From the NCBI GenBank assembly GCA_009746045.1, contig RPFO01000004.1:26597-90596 (forward strand): a stretch of 64,000 nucleotides of DNA. The letters run 5' to 3'. Position numbers and translations under genes: made by a program. This stretch comes from Mesostigma viride. Taxonomy: Eukaryota > Streptophyta > Mesostigmatophyceae > Mesostigmatales > Mesostigmataceae. Of the stretch, positions 35,376 to 44,580 are shown in pieces; the stretch's first letter is position 1; the number at the start of each line of letters is the position of its first letter. The notes under the pieces were generated by a model. That model saw only the letters and a program-made list of their open reading frames with translations. It was not told the DNA's origin and did not search any database.

Positions 35376-36414
35376 TGTTTGTCCTCAAGCTCAAGGAGGT
35401 AGATGGCGTGCAGGTGCCACATGTTAGACCAGTTGTGACTGAGTACCATGGCACTGGACAGTTAGCAGATGAGGAGCTTTACACACCAGGGATGCTGCAT
35501 GATACATGGAGGATTTTGTTGTGCATTTATTGTCTTTTCTGCAGAAGGGGATACCCTATAGCTCTGTGTTGGTAGATTTCAAGAGGGCTTTTCTTAAGGG
35601 TGATCAGCAGGAAGCACAGGATACTTGGCGCACAATACCCCCTTTCTTTGTTAAGGTGCCTGCAGTGTGGAGGGCAGAGCTGAAGACGAGGTATTTGAGG
35701 ATTCTCAAAGGCGTGGAAGGCCTTAGATCGAGTCCCATCATCTGGAGGAAGAGCTTGGAGAAGTACCTCAGGTCTGTCTGTGGTCTCTCAGTCTCTCCAG
35801 TTGATCCTTGTCTGTTTCAGGGTAGCTATGAGGGGCTGCCAGCGTTTGCCTCCCTGCATGGTGATGATCTGCATCTCCTGGGCCATCCCACTTGGCAAGA
35901 GTTGACTCTGGCCAGGATCCAGAAACGGTTTGAACTGGGTAAGATCCAGTACATGGTTGAGAATGAGCCCATGGTGTTTTGTGGAATGCAGGCGACCTTG
36001 GTCCATCAGCAGGGTACATGGTCCATCCAGCTGGAGGGTGGTAAGGATTATCCTCAGCAGATCATAGATGCCTTGCAGGAGCCCATCACCCAGGCCAGAT
36101 GTGCAACAATACGAGGTATGTTGGCATGGCTGGCCAGCATTTGTGCTCCTGACCTGTTGGTACTGAGTCGGTTGACCGATTCCCAACTGGTTGAGGTGGG
36201 TGCTGAGAGAGTGGTAGAGGCTGTTCGCATGTCTCCCCCTCTCATGCTGGGTCCTTTGGATTTGTACAGGCCTTTTGACATGATGCTCTATGTGGACAGT
36301 TCTATGGATAGTAGGAAGGTCACAGAGGTCAGGGGCCGTGCAGCAGCATTAATATCCCTGGTGCAGGAACAGTCCTCTCTGGTCTGCTGGTACAGTCGGT
36401 TGCAAACAGGGTAA
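35372..36414 (+). pseudogene. Element C reverse transcriptase palm
   Basis: Two overlapping frames carry the rest of RT: 35372-35575 (KLKEVDGVQVPHVRPVVTEY, EELYTPGMLHDTWRILL) and about 35506-36414 (VLVDFKRAFLKGDQ, GVEGLRSSPIIWRKSLEKYL, SLHGDDLHLLG with HGDD at 35857-35868, ending in RNase H residues VDSSMDSRKVTEVRG). A frameshift lies at about 35510-35540, another near 36410. Confidence 0.87.
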
Positions 36415-36767
36415 CTCCCAGCAGTGACATTGCTGAGTGCAGGGCAATCTGTGAAGGGCTTCATACTGCTCTTTACTTGAGGGAGCTATTTTACCAGCTA
36501 TGTCAAGTGGCTTCCTGTCGGTTGCAGATGCACACACTGGTAAGAACTGACAGCATGGGCATGGTGCAGTTTGTGCACAGGCAGCTGGCCAGGAGCAGGG
36601 ACCTTGATTATTTGTTGCTCAAGGAAATGTCTTGCTTAGCTAACATTGAACATGTGGCTGGCGTGGACAACCCTGCAGATGCTCTCACCAAGCTGGAGGA
36701 GAAGGCTGAGCTGCAATACCCTTTGCTTCGTGGGCTCATGGCCTCCAAGGGGGGAGGGCCAGAGTAG
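36415..36767 (+). pseudogene. Element C RNase H, C-terminal part
   Basis: Continues the SSDIAECRAICEG block (near 36420-36460) and then LVRTDSMGMVQFVHRQLARS and DNPADALTKLEEKAE, matching D closely. The stop at 36765-36767 ends the coding region. Confidence 0.85.
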
Positions 36768-37702
36768 ACCAAACAGCCTTGCTCTAGGTGGGAGGCATCC
36801 CAGTGGGCTGGGCAGCCACGTGGTGGCTGACAGCAGGTCCTTCAGAGTTCAGACACACTCTGCTGGACAGGGGTCAGGGTGGAGTCACTCCCCTGGCTGA
36901 GAATTTCGCCTGGCTCTGTCATGGAGCTGCAGAAGAGTCTTAAGGACTTTGTAATGGGCCTTGGGTCTTCATGGAATGGACCCTGCAAGGGCAGCCCAAG
37001 TGTTGGCTCTAACAGGTTGCTGTACATTTGTATATATTCTCTGTAACCAACCTGTTGCATGCTAATAAAATCCCTGGTTGTGTGACCATGTTGGACGTGG
37101 TTGCCAGGGGCCTCACTATGGGTTATACTCCTTTATAATAAAACATAATCTTGTTATTGTCATGTCTTGTTGTTTGTGATGCTCAGTTCCAGGAGCTGAT
37201 CCAAACCTGGAGGATATGGGGTGGGGTTCGATTCCCCAGCTGACCTCAGCCTGGCATGTATGAATCCTGAGTGAGACTCAGTGAGGACATGGGCTCCCCA
37301 TGTGTTGGCTAACATTTGTCAGGGCTCTCTCAGTCTTTGGAAGGATTTAAAAGATAAAGGAGGCTCCGTGGCGGGCGCCATATGAACGGGCGCCTGTGAT
37401 AACTGGATGACCAGGAACTCACAATAGTACGTTCATGGACTCCTCTATCCAAACTCCTCTGACTAAGTGAAGACCTAACTTTAATCTACACCAGGTTCCC
37501 AAAGAAAGGGTTGGGATGTCATGTGGGTCAGAGGGCAACCTTTGAACCAATGAGCAGGCCTAGCTAATATTTGGAGGCACCTCAGGTTCCAAAAGAAAAG
37601 GCAGGTCTGGTCTCTGGGAGGGATCAGATGTCTGAAGGCTTGTGGGGACAGTGGCTGATAGGTTCTCAGGCTGGTCCAAGCTCCAAAACAAGAAAGGGTT
37701 GG
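36768..37702 (+). other. Element C 3' untranslated region
   Basis: No coding potential. TGTAA near 37043, AATAAAA near 37063 and a second AATAAAA near 37137 are possible 3'-end signals. It contains GGGTTCGATTCCCC at about 37228-37242. The AACAAGAAAGGGTTGG just before 37703 is the likely polypurine tract, shared with D. Confidence 0.6.
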
Positions 37703-38355
37703 AGTTAGCATATTGGGGCACCAATGTGCTAGATGGATGCAGGTTGAGGAGACCTTTCCAACGCCGTGTCAACCGCCTAGAACAGACAAGGGACTAGAAA
37801 GTTATCAAGTCCCGAAGTACTGCCGACCGGTGGGCGAGGGCGGGCACACTCAGGGCATAGTGGACAGGACACGTGGCAGGCCGTGCCTGCACAGGCTTAG
37901 CCTGGACTCTCACGTGACTGGGACACAGTGTACTGAGGGCTCAACGGTACTGTGGCTAGTAGAAGCCAGTAACCAGCCAGCAGGTCTGCAAGGATGTAAG
38001 TCCTTGCAGGACTGTGGCAGGTCCTGTGCTGTCCTAGACAAGGGATAGCCAGAGATTCCTGTATGCTGCCTGCAACAAGGATGCAGGGCAGCGATACGAG
38101 GCTCTGGCAATGTAGCGTTGCCCAGCGTTGCTCATGACCGAGGAACAAGGATGGAACGAGGTTGCATATAGCTCGAGGCTCAACGAGGCAACGAGCGTCT
38201 TCACACACGAACCTTGGTCGTCACGACGAGTGGCGAGCCTATCGAGGGTCGTAGGCCTGGTGTGAGGATAAAGGTTGCTAGCCAGCAGCCTAGGGTCATT
38301 CCAGCCGGCAAAGACCAGGAGCTCACAAGCTCTGCTGACGAGTTGCTGTGCAAAT
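37703..38355 (+). repeat. Element C 3' LTR (653 bp)
   Basis: Begins AGTTAGCAT like D. The end is set by the GCCCC duplication and by restoration of the A gag frame, giving ...GTGCAAAT and not AACT. The GAGCTCAC...GAG stretch near its end parallels the GAGCTCAC...GAGCTC hairpin at the D LTR end. Confidence 0.8.
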
Positions 38356-38399
38356 GCCCCTGCCCTTGCCCTTGCCCTTGCCCTTGCCCTTGCCCTTAA
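38356..38399 (-). pseudogene. Element A gag fragment: Gly-Lys repeat between C and K2
   Basis: About 44 bp of GGGCAA repeats, encoding GKGKGKGKG on the minus strand. It is stranded between the element C and K2 insertions and links the gag segment at 40294-40678 to the poly-Asn segment at 30228. Confidence 0.8.
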
Positions 38400-40289
38400 G
38401 GGGACGGTCCCGGCGCGAATATTTTGGCGCCGAAAAATTCGCGGTACCCGTCCGTACCGTGAAAAAGTGGTGCACGGTGCGCGCACCCCTACCGGAGCTG
38501 GCCATGGCGACGTGCTTTCAGGCAGAGTAGAAAAAGATAGCTCGCGGAATGCAGAGAAACTGAGCGAATCTTAAAGACGATGAGTAAATGATACTACTTC
38601 GTAGCGGAGTTCGCGTTTTTTGCAGTGTCGATGATTTTATTGATGACCATCGCCACGGGGGTCCAATCTGATGTTTTCGTCGAGAGGAATAAATTAGAAT
38701 GCACGCTGGCGGCGGTGATTGTCAGGTTTTATGGGCTTTACCTAGCGTCAAGGATGCGTTTAAATCGTTATTGGTAAAGCTTTAAAAAATTTGCTGGGTT
38801 TCGGCAAGATTTCCGTCATGATCGGTAAGACACTCTCCAGGCTCGCGGGATGCGCGTCTTATTATTCCATGGAAGGTTGTTCTTTCTTGCGCCGCTGGGC
38901 GAAGGACAATTCCGGTAATGGTACGATCGTGTGATCAACGTGACCCTATGAATGTTTCGCTTCCTTTATGGGTTATCAACGCAAGTTTTCGGCTTTTTTC
39001 CGTGCAGTTAGCGCCAGGTATAATGGCTTCCGTGCTGCGCATCGCCAGATTCCTGGCACCTTTCAGTGGTTTTTATGTACGTTGCATGGCTGGGATGTGT
39101 CAAAGCGTGACCGTGGCATATCGTCAAGTTGTCAGGGATTTGCTGAGTGGTTTCTTGGAAGGAGATTGCTAACAGCACTCAGTTTTGTGTGAATATTGAC
39201 GCGGCCTTTCTTAGCAGAGGCTTCATTGTGGTTAGAGGCTCACAAGCTTGAGTTTGTTTCTTGGCAAACAATTGCGCTGGAAAGAAAGGTGGCAGTGGTT
39301 TTTCTGAGGGGCATACTGCATGGGTGGAACTGCACGTAGGTAGGGGTTATCGTTGTCTTGTTGGCCTTTCTCCCACTAAAATGGGAGAGCCCTAATTCAT
39401 ATGCTAGCAAGGCAAGGTAACCATGGTAAGAAGCCTTGGCAAGCAGCATGTATGATAATTCTGCTTTCTCTGTGGACTGTCTGTTGTTACCCTTGTTGGG
39501 CAATTAGTGGATATGGCTTTCTAGGGTGTGTTTGAGCTTGGTTTTGGGATGATGCCCACACCATAAACCTGGAATATGCTTTAGAAGTGTCGGCTAGGCA
39601 TGTAGAGCTACCTGCCTCATTGTTGTGCACACACGCAACAGGTTGCCCGTGTCGAGGTAAGGCAAGGGCACATGACGTGCCCAGCCACCTCCTTGTACAT
39701 TGTGGTCGAATTGGGCATGGTCAGGAGCCTTTTGGATGGCATAGGAAGTGTTAGTGTGCCTTAATACTCACTAATGCCTTCCTTAGCGTCTGCACAGGTG
39801 GCCAACTGCCAAAATTAATAACTGCTACAGCTGAGCTCAGAATGCCACCAAACTTTGACAGTGCCTTCTATGGTCATGACAGAATTTGACTATTACTTTT
39901 TAGGCCTAATGGATGTGTTATGAGTGTGTATGGGGACGCCCCGCCTAAAAAAGCGTATTTTCGGCCCAAAAATTAATAACTCAAAGGGATGTGCTGATTT
40001 TGTTGATCCAATTAGGTAGAAACCATGTCCCATGACATTTTTATATGGGTATTACTTTTTTCATGCAACTGGTTCTCCCACTGTTCTGGGCAAGATGTGC
40101 CCCGGACAGCGTTTTTTTCTATTTTTAGCTCATAGCCGGTGTATGGCTGGGGGTAGTACCCCCAACAAGTGGTGGTATGCATGCCCAAACATCATGTTTA
40201 TGGTCCCCAAACATCATTCAGTGGTTGTCAGTTGCATTTCTGTAGTTTAGGGGGGGTAAGTTTTGATATATTTCTATGGGACCCTCCCC
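38400..40289 (-). mobile_element. Element K2: second copy of the TTAA transposon, inverted
   Basis: 1,890 bp, flanked by TTAA (38396-38399 and 40290-40293), with ends GGGGACGGTCCC and GGGACCCTCCCC. Read on the minus strand it matches K1 over its whole length with scattered differences. No transposase. Excision restores the A gag frame (LLGQMFKGKGKG). Confidence 0.88.
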
Positions 40290-40689
40290 TTAAACATCTG
40301 CCCCAGCAGGGACTTCACCTCTGCCATGGTGACAGGCCTCTTGCTCCTATCTTCCCTCTCCCTCTCCTCCTCCTCCTGCCCCTCCCCCCTGACCCTCTTT
40401 ACAGAGGTGCCCATGCCCCCCTGGCTGAGGGGGGCCAGGGCCAGCTTGATATAATCCAATGCCTCCTTCATGTCCTCCCAGTACTTTGCCATTCCTGTTG
40501 CAAGCATAGCGTAGGTGTTTTTGTCAAGTTTGAGTTTCTCCAGGAAAGCATGCAGCAAGAACTTGTGATCTAGCTGCTGGACATCAGGACGGGCTTTGAT
40601 GGCTAGCTCATATTTCTTGGTCTCAGCCACGTAGTCTACGGAGGTGACCCTGTATTCCTCTACCCACCTGAATGCCCCATACATATCCA
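40290..40689 (-). pseudogene. Element A gag, capsid C-terminal segment
   Basis: Minus-strand continuation of A gag between the LINE and K2: GAFRWVEEYRVTSVDYVAET, LDHKFLLHAFLEKLKLDK, then acidic/basic EEEEREREDRSKRP and VTMAEVKSLLGQMFKG. It is the conserved downstream half of the gag core; the upstream half is at 46884-48033. Confidence 0.8.
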
Positions 40690-40693
40690 TTCA

Positions 40694-41466
40694 TGCAACG
40701 TGCGGTCTGAGGCAGGGGAAAACATGCGTGGACGATAGGAATTATAGCACCGGCGGGCTTCCAAGTGCCGGACGGCAGGCGGTACCACCATTCCGTGGCA
40801 GCTTGGCCCAGTTTGCTACCGGCTGGCACACGTTTTCAGTGCATTTTGGGCTCCAGATTTAAATGCAACGTGCGGTTTGAGGCAGGGGAAAACATGCGTG
40901 GACGATAGGAATTATAGCACCGGCGGGCTTCCAAGTGCCGGACGGCAGGCGGTACCACCATTCCGTGGCAGCTTGGCCCAGTTTGCTACCGGCTGGCACA
41001 CGTTTTCAGTGAATTTTGGGCTCCAGATTTAAATGCAACGTGCGGTTTGAGGCAGGGGAAAACATGCGTGGACGATAGGAATTATAGCACCGGCGGGCTT
41101 CAAAGTGCCGGACGGCAGGCGGTACCACCATTCCGTGGCAGCTTGGCCCAGTTTGCTACCGGCTGGCACACGTTTTCAGTGAATTTTGGGCTCCAGATTT
41201 AAATGCAACGTGCGGTTTGAGGCAGGGGAAAACATGCGTGGACGATAGGAATTATAGCACCGGCGGGCTTCAAAGTGCCGGACGGCAGGCGGTACCACCA
41301 TTCCGTGGCAGCTTGGCCCAGTTTGCTACCGGCTGGCACACGTTTTCAGTGAATTTTGGGCTCCAGATTTAAATGCAACGTGCGGTTTGAGGCAGGGGAA
41401 AACATGCGTGGACGATAGGAATTATAGCACCGGCGGGCTTCAAAGTGCCGGACGGCAGGCGGTACC
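40694..41466 (+). repeat. LINE 5' tandem array, about 4.5 units of 170 bp
   Basis: Units start at 40694, 40865, 41035, 41205 and 41375 with GCAACGTGCGG; the fifth is cut at 41466 in GGCGGTACC. Copies are almost identical. By analogy with mouse L1 monomers, the array may be the promoter; nothing in the sequence proves this. Confidence 0.92.
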
Positions 41467-41578
41467 GCGACCGCAGCGCGTTGGGGGGCTGCCGCCCCCC
41501 AAACCCCCGCGTGGGGGGCTCCGCCCCCCACACCCCCCGCCCCCCCCTCGGTGGCTGCCACGCCTGCCCTGATTGTTC

Positions 41579-42337
41579 ATGGACGACCCACGACCCCCTT
41601 CGCCCAACGGCTCCCCCGCTCCCCGGTTGGCGCCTCGGCGGTCCTCTCGGCTTGCGGCCCTTCTTGCGGAGGTGGGCGACCCGGCTGCGGGGGGCTCGGG
41701 CGCCCCGGTCTCCCCCTCCTTGGTCTGCGAGGTCTGCCGGAGCGGGCACCGCGGGCACCACATGTTAGTTTGTGATGCTTGCAATTCCGGGTGGCACTTG
41801 CAGTGTCTTACTCCCCGGCTCTACCGGGTCCCGCCGGGCTCCTGGACGTGCCCGCGCTGTCCCCCCGGCGGGCCCCCGGGCTGCCCTCCCCGCTGGGTGC
41901 TCCGGCCCCCTGCCCCGTGTGCCCCCCTGCCGAGGCCCTCGGGGCGGGCCGTGGCCTGCCCGATGGGGCCGCCGTTGCTCGGGCCCTGGCGCCCTCGGCC
42001 CCGGGGCCCCACCCGTCGCCTGGCCCCGCCGACGGGGGCGCGGCGCTGTCGCCTGGGCTGGGCCCGGCCGACCCCCGGCGGGCCTGGCGACCCCGGCGCC
42101 CGCCCCCGGCCCCTCGCTCCCCGACGCTCTGGCCTCCCTTCCCCCGGCCGCGGTTGGCCACCCAGCCGCCACCCCCGTCCTTGCCGCGTGGGACGGCGGC
42201 CCCCGGGCCCACGCGTTCACCTCGTGGCCGCCCTCGCACATTGTCGGCGTGGTGGGCCGCGCCACCTTTTCTTGGGCGTACTGCCCTTTGTTGCTGGACG
42301 CGGTCGGGCTCCAGGCCGCCTTCCCCTCGCTCCCTAG
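41579..42337 (+). pseudogene. LINE protein, N-terminus with PHD finger
   Basis: ATG at 41579 (MDDPRPPSPNG...). A canonical PHD-type Cys4-His-Cys3 finger follows: CEVCRSGHRGHHMLVCDACN, then GWHLQCLTP and SWTCPRCPPG, encoded at about 41733-41865. PHD fingers bind histone tails, so chromatin targeting is an inference. After about 42000 the frame is low-complexity Pro/Arg, and the natural frame moves to 41772-43658. Confidence 0.85.
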
Positions 42338-42990
42338 GCCCCCGGCCTTCCTGGCCCTAGTTGCGCAGGTGCGGGCGACATTTCTTTCCGCCGCCCCCCC
42401 GGTGACGGCCTCGACTCTTTGGGGGTATGTCTTGGAAGGATATCACGCCGGCTGCCGGCTGCCGTGGCATCTCCCGGCCGCCCGGCAGGAAGAGCTGCTT
42501 TCCCTGGACGAGCGGGTGGGTCAGGAGGTGGTCGAGTTCGTCACGGCGGTGGCTCGAGACGCACAGGTCTCGGTGCGGGCGGCCTACCTCGCGGGCGGCG
42601 CCGACCTGGGCCTCATGTCCCCGCGGCAGCTTCGCCTCTTCTTGGACGCCCAGGCCCCGCCTCCCGGCCCGGTTGCCAGTGGGGGCTTTCTCATCACCTC
42701 CCTCAGCCTGGCGCAGGCCGCCATGCTGCGTGTGGAGTTCGGGGCCCCCATCGCGGTTCAGGGCGGCCAGGCCATCTTGGTGGACTCGGCCGGGCGCGCC
42801 CAGCCCCTAACCGCGGGGACGCCTGTTTCTGCCTTCCTCCACGACATCCTGGAGTTGGCAGGCATCCCGCACGAATGGCACCCCGCGGCTGACCAACCGG
42901 TCGGCATCCTCTCGCGCGCCCAGATTGCCGCTCTCCCGGGTTGCTGGGAGGCCGGCTGGGACCCGCCCCCCCTCATGTCCGGTCCCTTCT
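42140..42990 (+). pseudogene. LINE protein, middle region of unknown function
   Basis: In the frame open from 41772 to 43658, the stretch from about 42140 is protein-like: HAFTSWPPSHIVGVVGRATF, GYVLEGYHAGCRLPWHLPAA, DERVGQEVVEFVTAVARDAQ, and LFLDAQAPPPG. It contains a BTB/helical-looking segment, but I do not recognise a family. The register is lost near 42990 just before the RING finger. Confidence 0.6.
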
Positions 42991-43900
42991 GGAGGGGGAC
43001 GACCCCGAGTCGGGCTCCTGTGCCATCTGCCTTGAGCCCTTCCGGCCGGGGGATGGCTTGTGTCGCCTGCCCGCGTGCGGCCACACATTCCATCAAGCGT
43101 GCATCGCGCGCAGCTTGCTCCACTCCGTGCCGCGCTGCCCGTTGTGCCGGGCTGTTGTGCCGCCCCCTGGGACTGCGCTTCCTCTCGGCCCGCCCCCGGT
43201 CTCGCTGGGTCCCCTGCCGGGTCCCCACCGGGCCCCGGGGCCAGCTGCCTCCCCGACCCCTCGGCCGCCGCCCCCGGCCTCGTTGCCGGGGCCTGGGGTG
43301 GTCGCGGGCGCGCTGGCGAGTCCCCCTGGGAGGGGCGCCGGCGTTCTCGATCCCCCTCCGCTGGGGGTCTCCCCGGTGGGCACTGCCTCCTCCGTGGCCC
43401 CGGCGGGCCTGCCGGGCGCTGGTCGGGTCGTGGTGCGCGCGCCTGCCGGCCCGGCTGGGGAGACGCCGCAGGCCCCACGTCCTGCCTTTGCTGGCGCCGC
43501 TCCCCGCCACTCAGCGCCCGCCGACGGCCTTCACCGGTGTGCCGTGCTGCTTCCCACGGGGTCCCCGTGTGCGGGTGTGTTCCACAACCGTAACCTCCTC
43601 TGCCAGCACCTTCGCGCTGTGCACCCCGATCTCGGCGCGGCGGATCTGCAGGCCATGAGCTGTTACCGGTGCCCGGAAGCTCACTGCCAGCGGGTGTACT
43701 CCATTCACGGGCGCGCTCAGCACGCGCGCGCCTGTGTTGCTCAACGGCCCCTCAACCGGCCAGCAGTCCCGGCCCCCTCCCCCCTCCCGCCTCGGCTCCC
43801 ACCGGCTCCCAGCCCCCGCCGCCCGACTACTCGGCCAGTTGGCGTTGGCTTGACACGGTTCCCTGGGATGCATGCGCCATCAACCCGACGTCTACCCTGA
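42990..43900 (+). pseudogene. LINE protein, RING finger and C2H2-like zinc fingers
   Basis: Frame 42941-43900. RING-H2 finger: CAICLEPFRPGDGLCRLPAC, GHTFHQACI, and CPLCRAVV (about 43018-43160), a typical ubiquitin-ligase fold with all eight ligands. After a long Pro-rich linker come CAVLLPTGSPCAGVFHNRNL with HLRAVH, and CYRCPEAHCQRVYSIHGRAQ with H and C, which are C2H2/C2HC fingers like those before the RT in R2-type elements. The frame is then lost near 43800. Confidence 0.85.
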
Positions 43901-44580
43901 CCGACCTCCCCCACCGCGCGCGTAGCCTTTTCGCGCAATGTGCAATCGTTTCTCTCCGGCGCATGCACGCCGCTCCGGACGACCCGCTGGGCTTTAAACT
44001 GCACATGGTGACCCCCCGCCTGCTCCTCACCCCTCTCGGGCGTGGTGTGCGCGGCCTCCAGGGTGCGGTTATTGCCCGTTGCCGACGCTTTCTGCAGGGG
44101 GACTGGGAGGGGCTGTTTGGCGTGCCGCCCCCGCGCACGGCCCGGCTGTCGGGGGAGGTCAACTTCGAGCGGGTGGCCGCCGACGTCATCCGCCTCGTCC
44201 GCGAGGGGCAGCTCAGCCGGGCCATGACCCGCTTGGAAATGGCCAAGCTCGCCCCCGCCAATGCGGCTACCCTGGCGGCCTTGGAGGCTCTTCACCCTGC
44301 GGAGCCCGGATTCCAGCTGCCCGTGCCGGACCCCCTGCCGGCCCCCCTCCGGCTGGACCGCGACTGCTTCCTGGAGGTGATGCGTGCGGTCCCGCGGGCT
44401 TCCTCTACCGGGCCGTCGGGCTGGCGCTACGAGCACTTGGAGGTCCTGGTGGGGCATGGGGGCGAGGACATTCTCTTTGACACCCTCATTGACCTGGCGG
44501 CTGGTCGCGTTCCTCCCGCTGCGCGCGAGTGGTTAGCGGGCGCTCGCCTCCTCGCTCTGCTCAAGGGTGTCTTGCCCCCC
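43800..44580 (+). pseudogene. LINE protein, pre-RT region and RT fingers
   Basis: Frame 43669-44643. From about 43835 the protein reads SWRWLDTVPWDACAINPTST, then GKLHMVTPR-like residues and LRLDRDCFLEVMRAVPRASS with TGPSGWRYEHL, the RT motif that precedes the palm in RLE-type elements. It ends in frame damage at the run of C at 44574-44582. Confidence 0.85.

Larger units (their letters stand above)
30234..38355 (+). mobile_element. Element C: copia-like LTR retrotransposon, same family as D
   Basis: Plus strand, inserted in the Gly-Lys repeat of element A gag and flanked by GCCCC (30229-30233 and 38356-38360). Joining the flanks restores the GK/GW-rich gag frame of A. The 3' LTR is 37703-38355; the 5' LTR is truncated (30234-about 30608). 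Gene order is gag, integrase, protease, RT, RNase H. Several frameshifts. LTR and protein similarity place it with D. Confidence 0.9.

Noticed and set aside
37170-37260. A tRNA gene around the GGTTCGATTCC motif
   Set aside because: No matching A box, acceptor stem or anticodon arm can be drawn around the B-box-like motif.
41765-43510. Minus-strand GC-rich frames opposite the LINE, and the 44427-46076 minus frame
   Set aside because: They are antisense shadows of a GC-rich coding region; the plus strand has recognisable PHD, RING, RT and endonuclease motifs.
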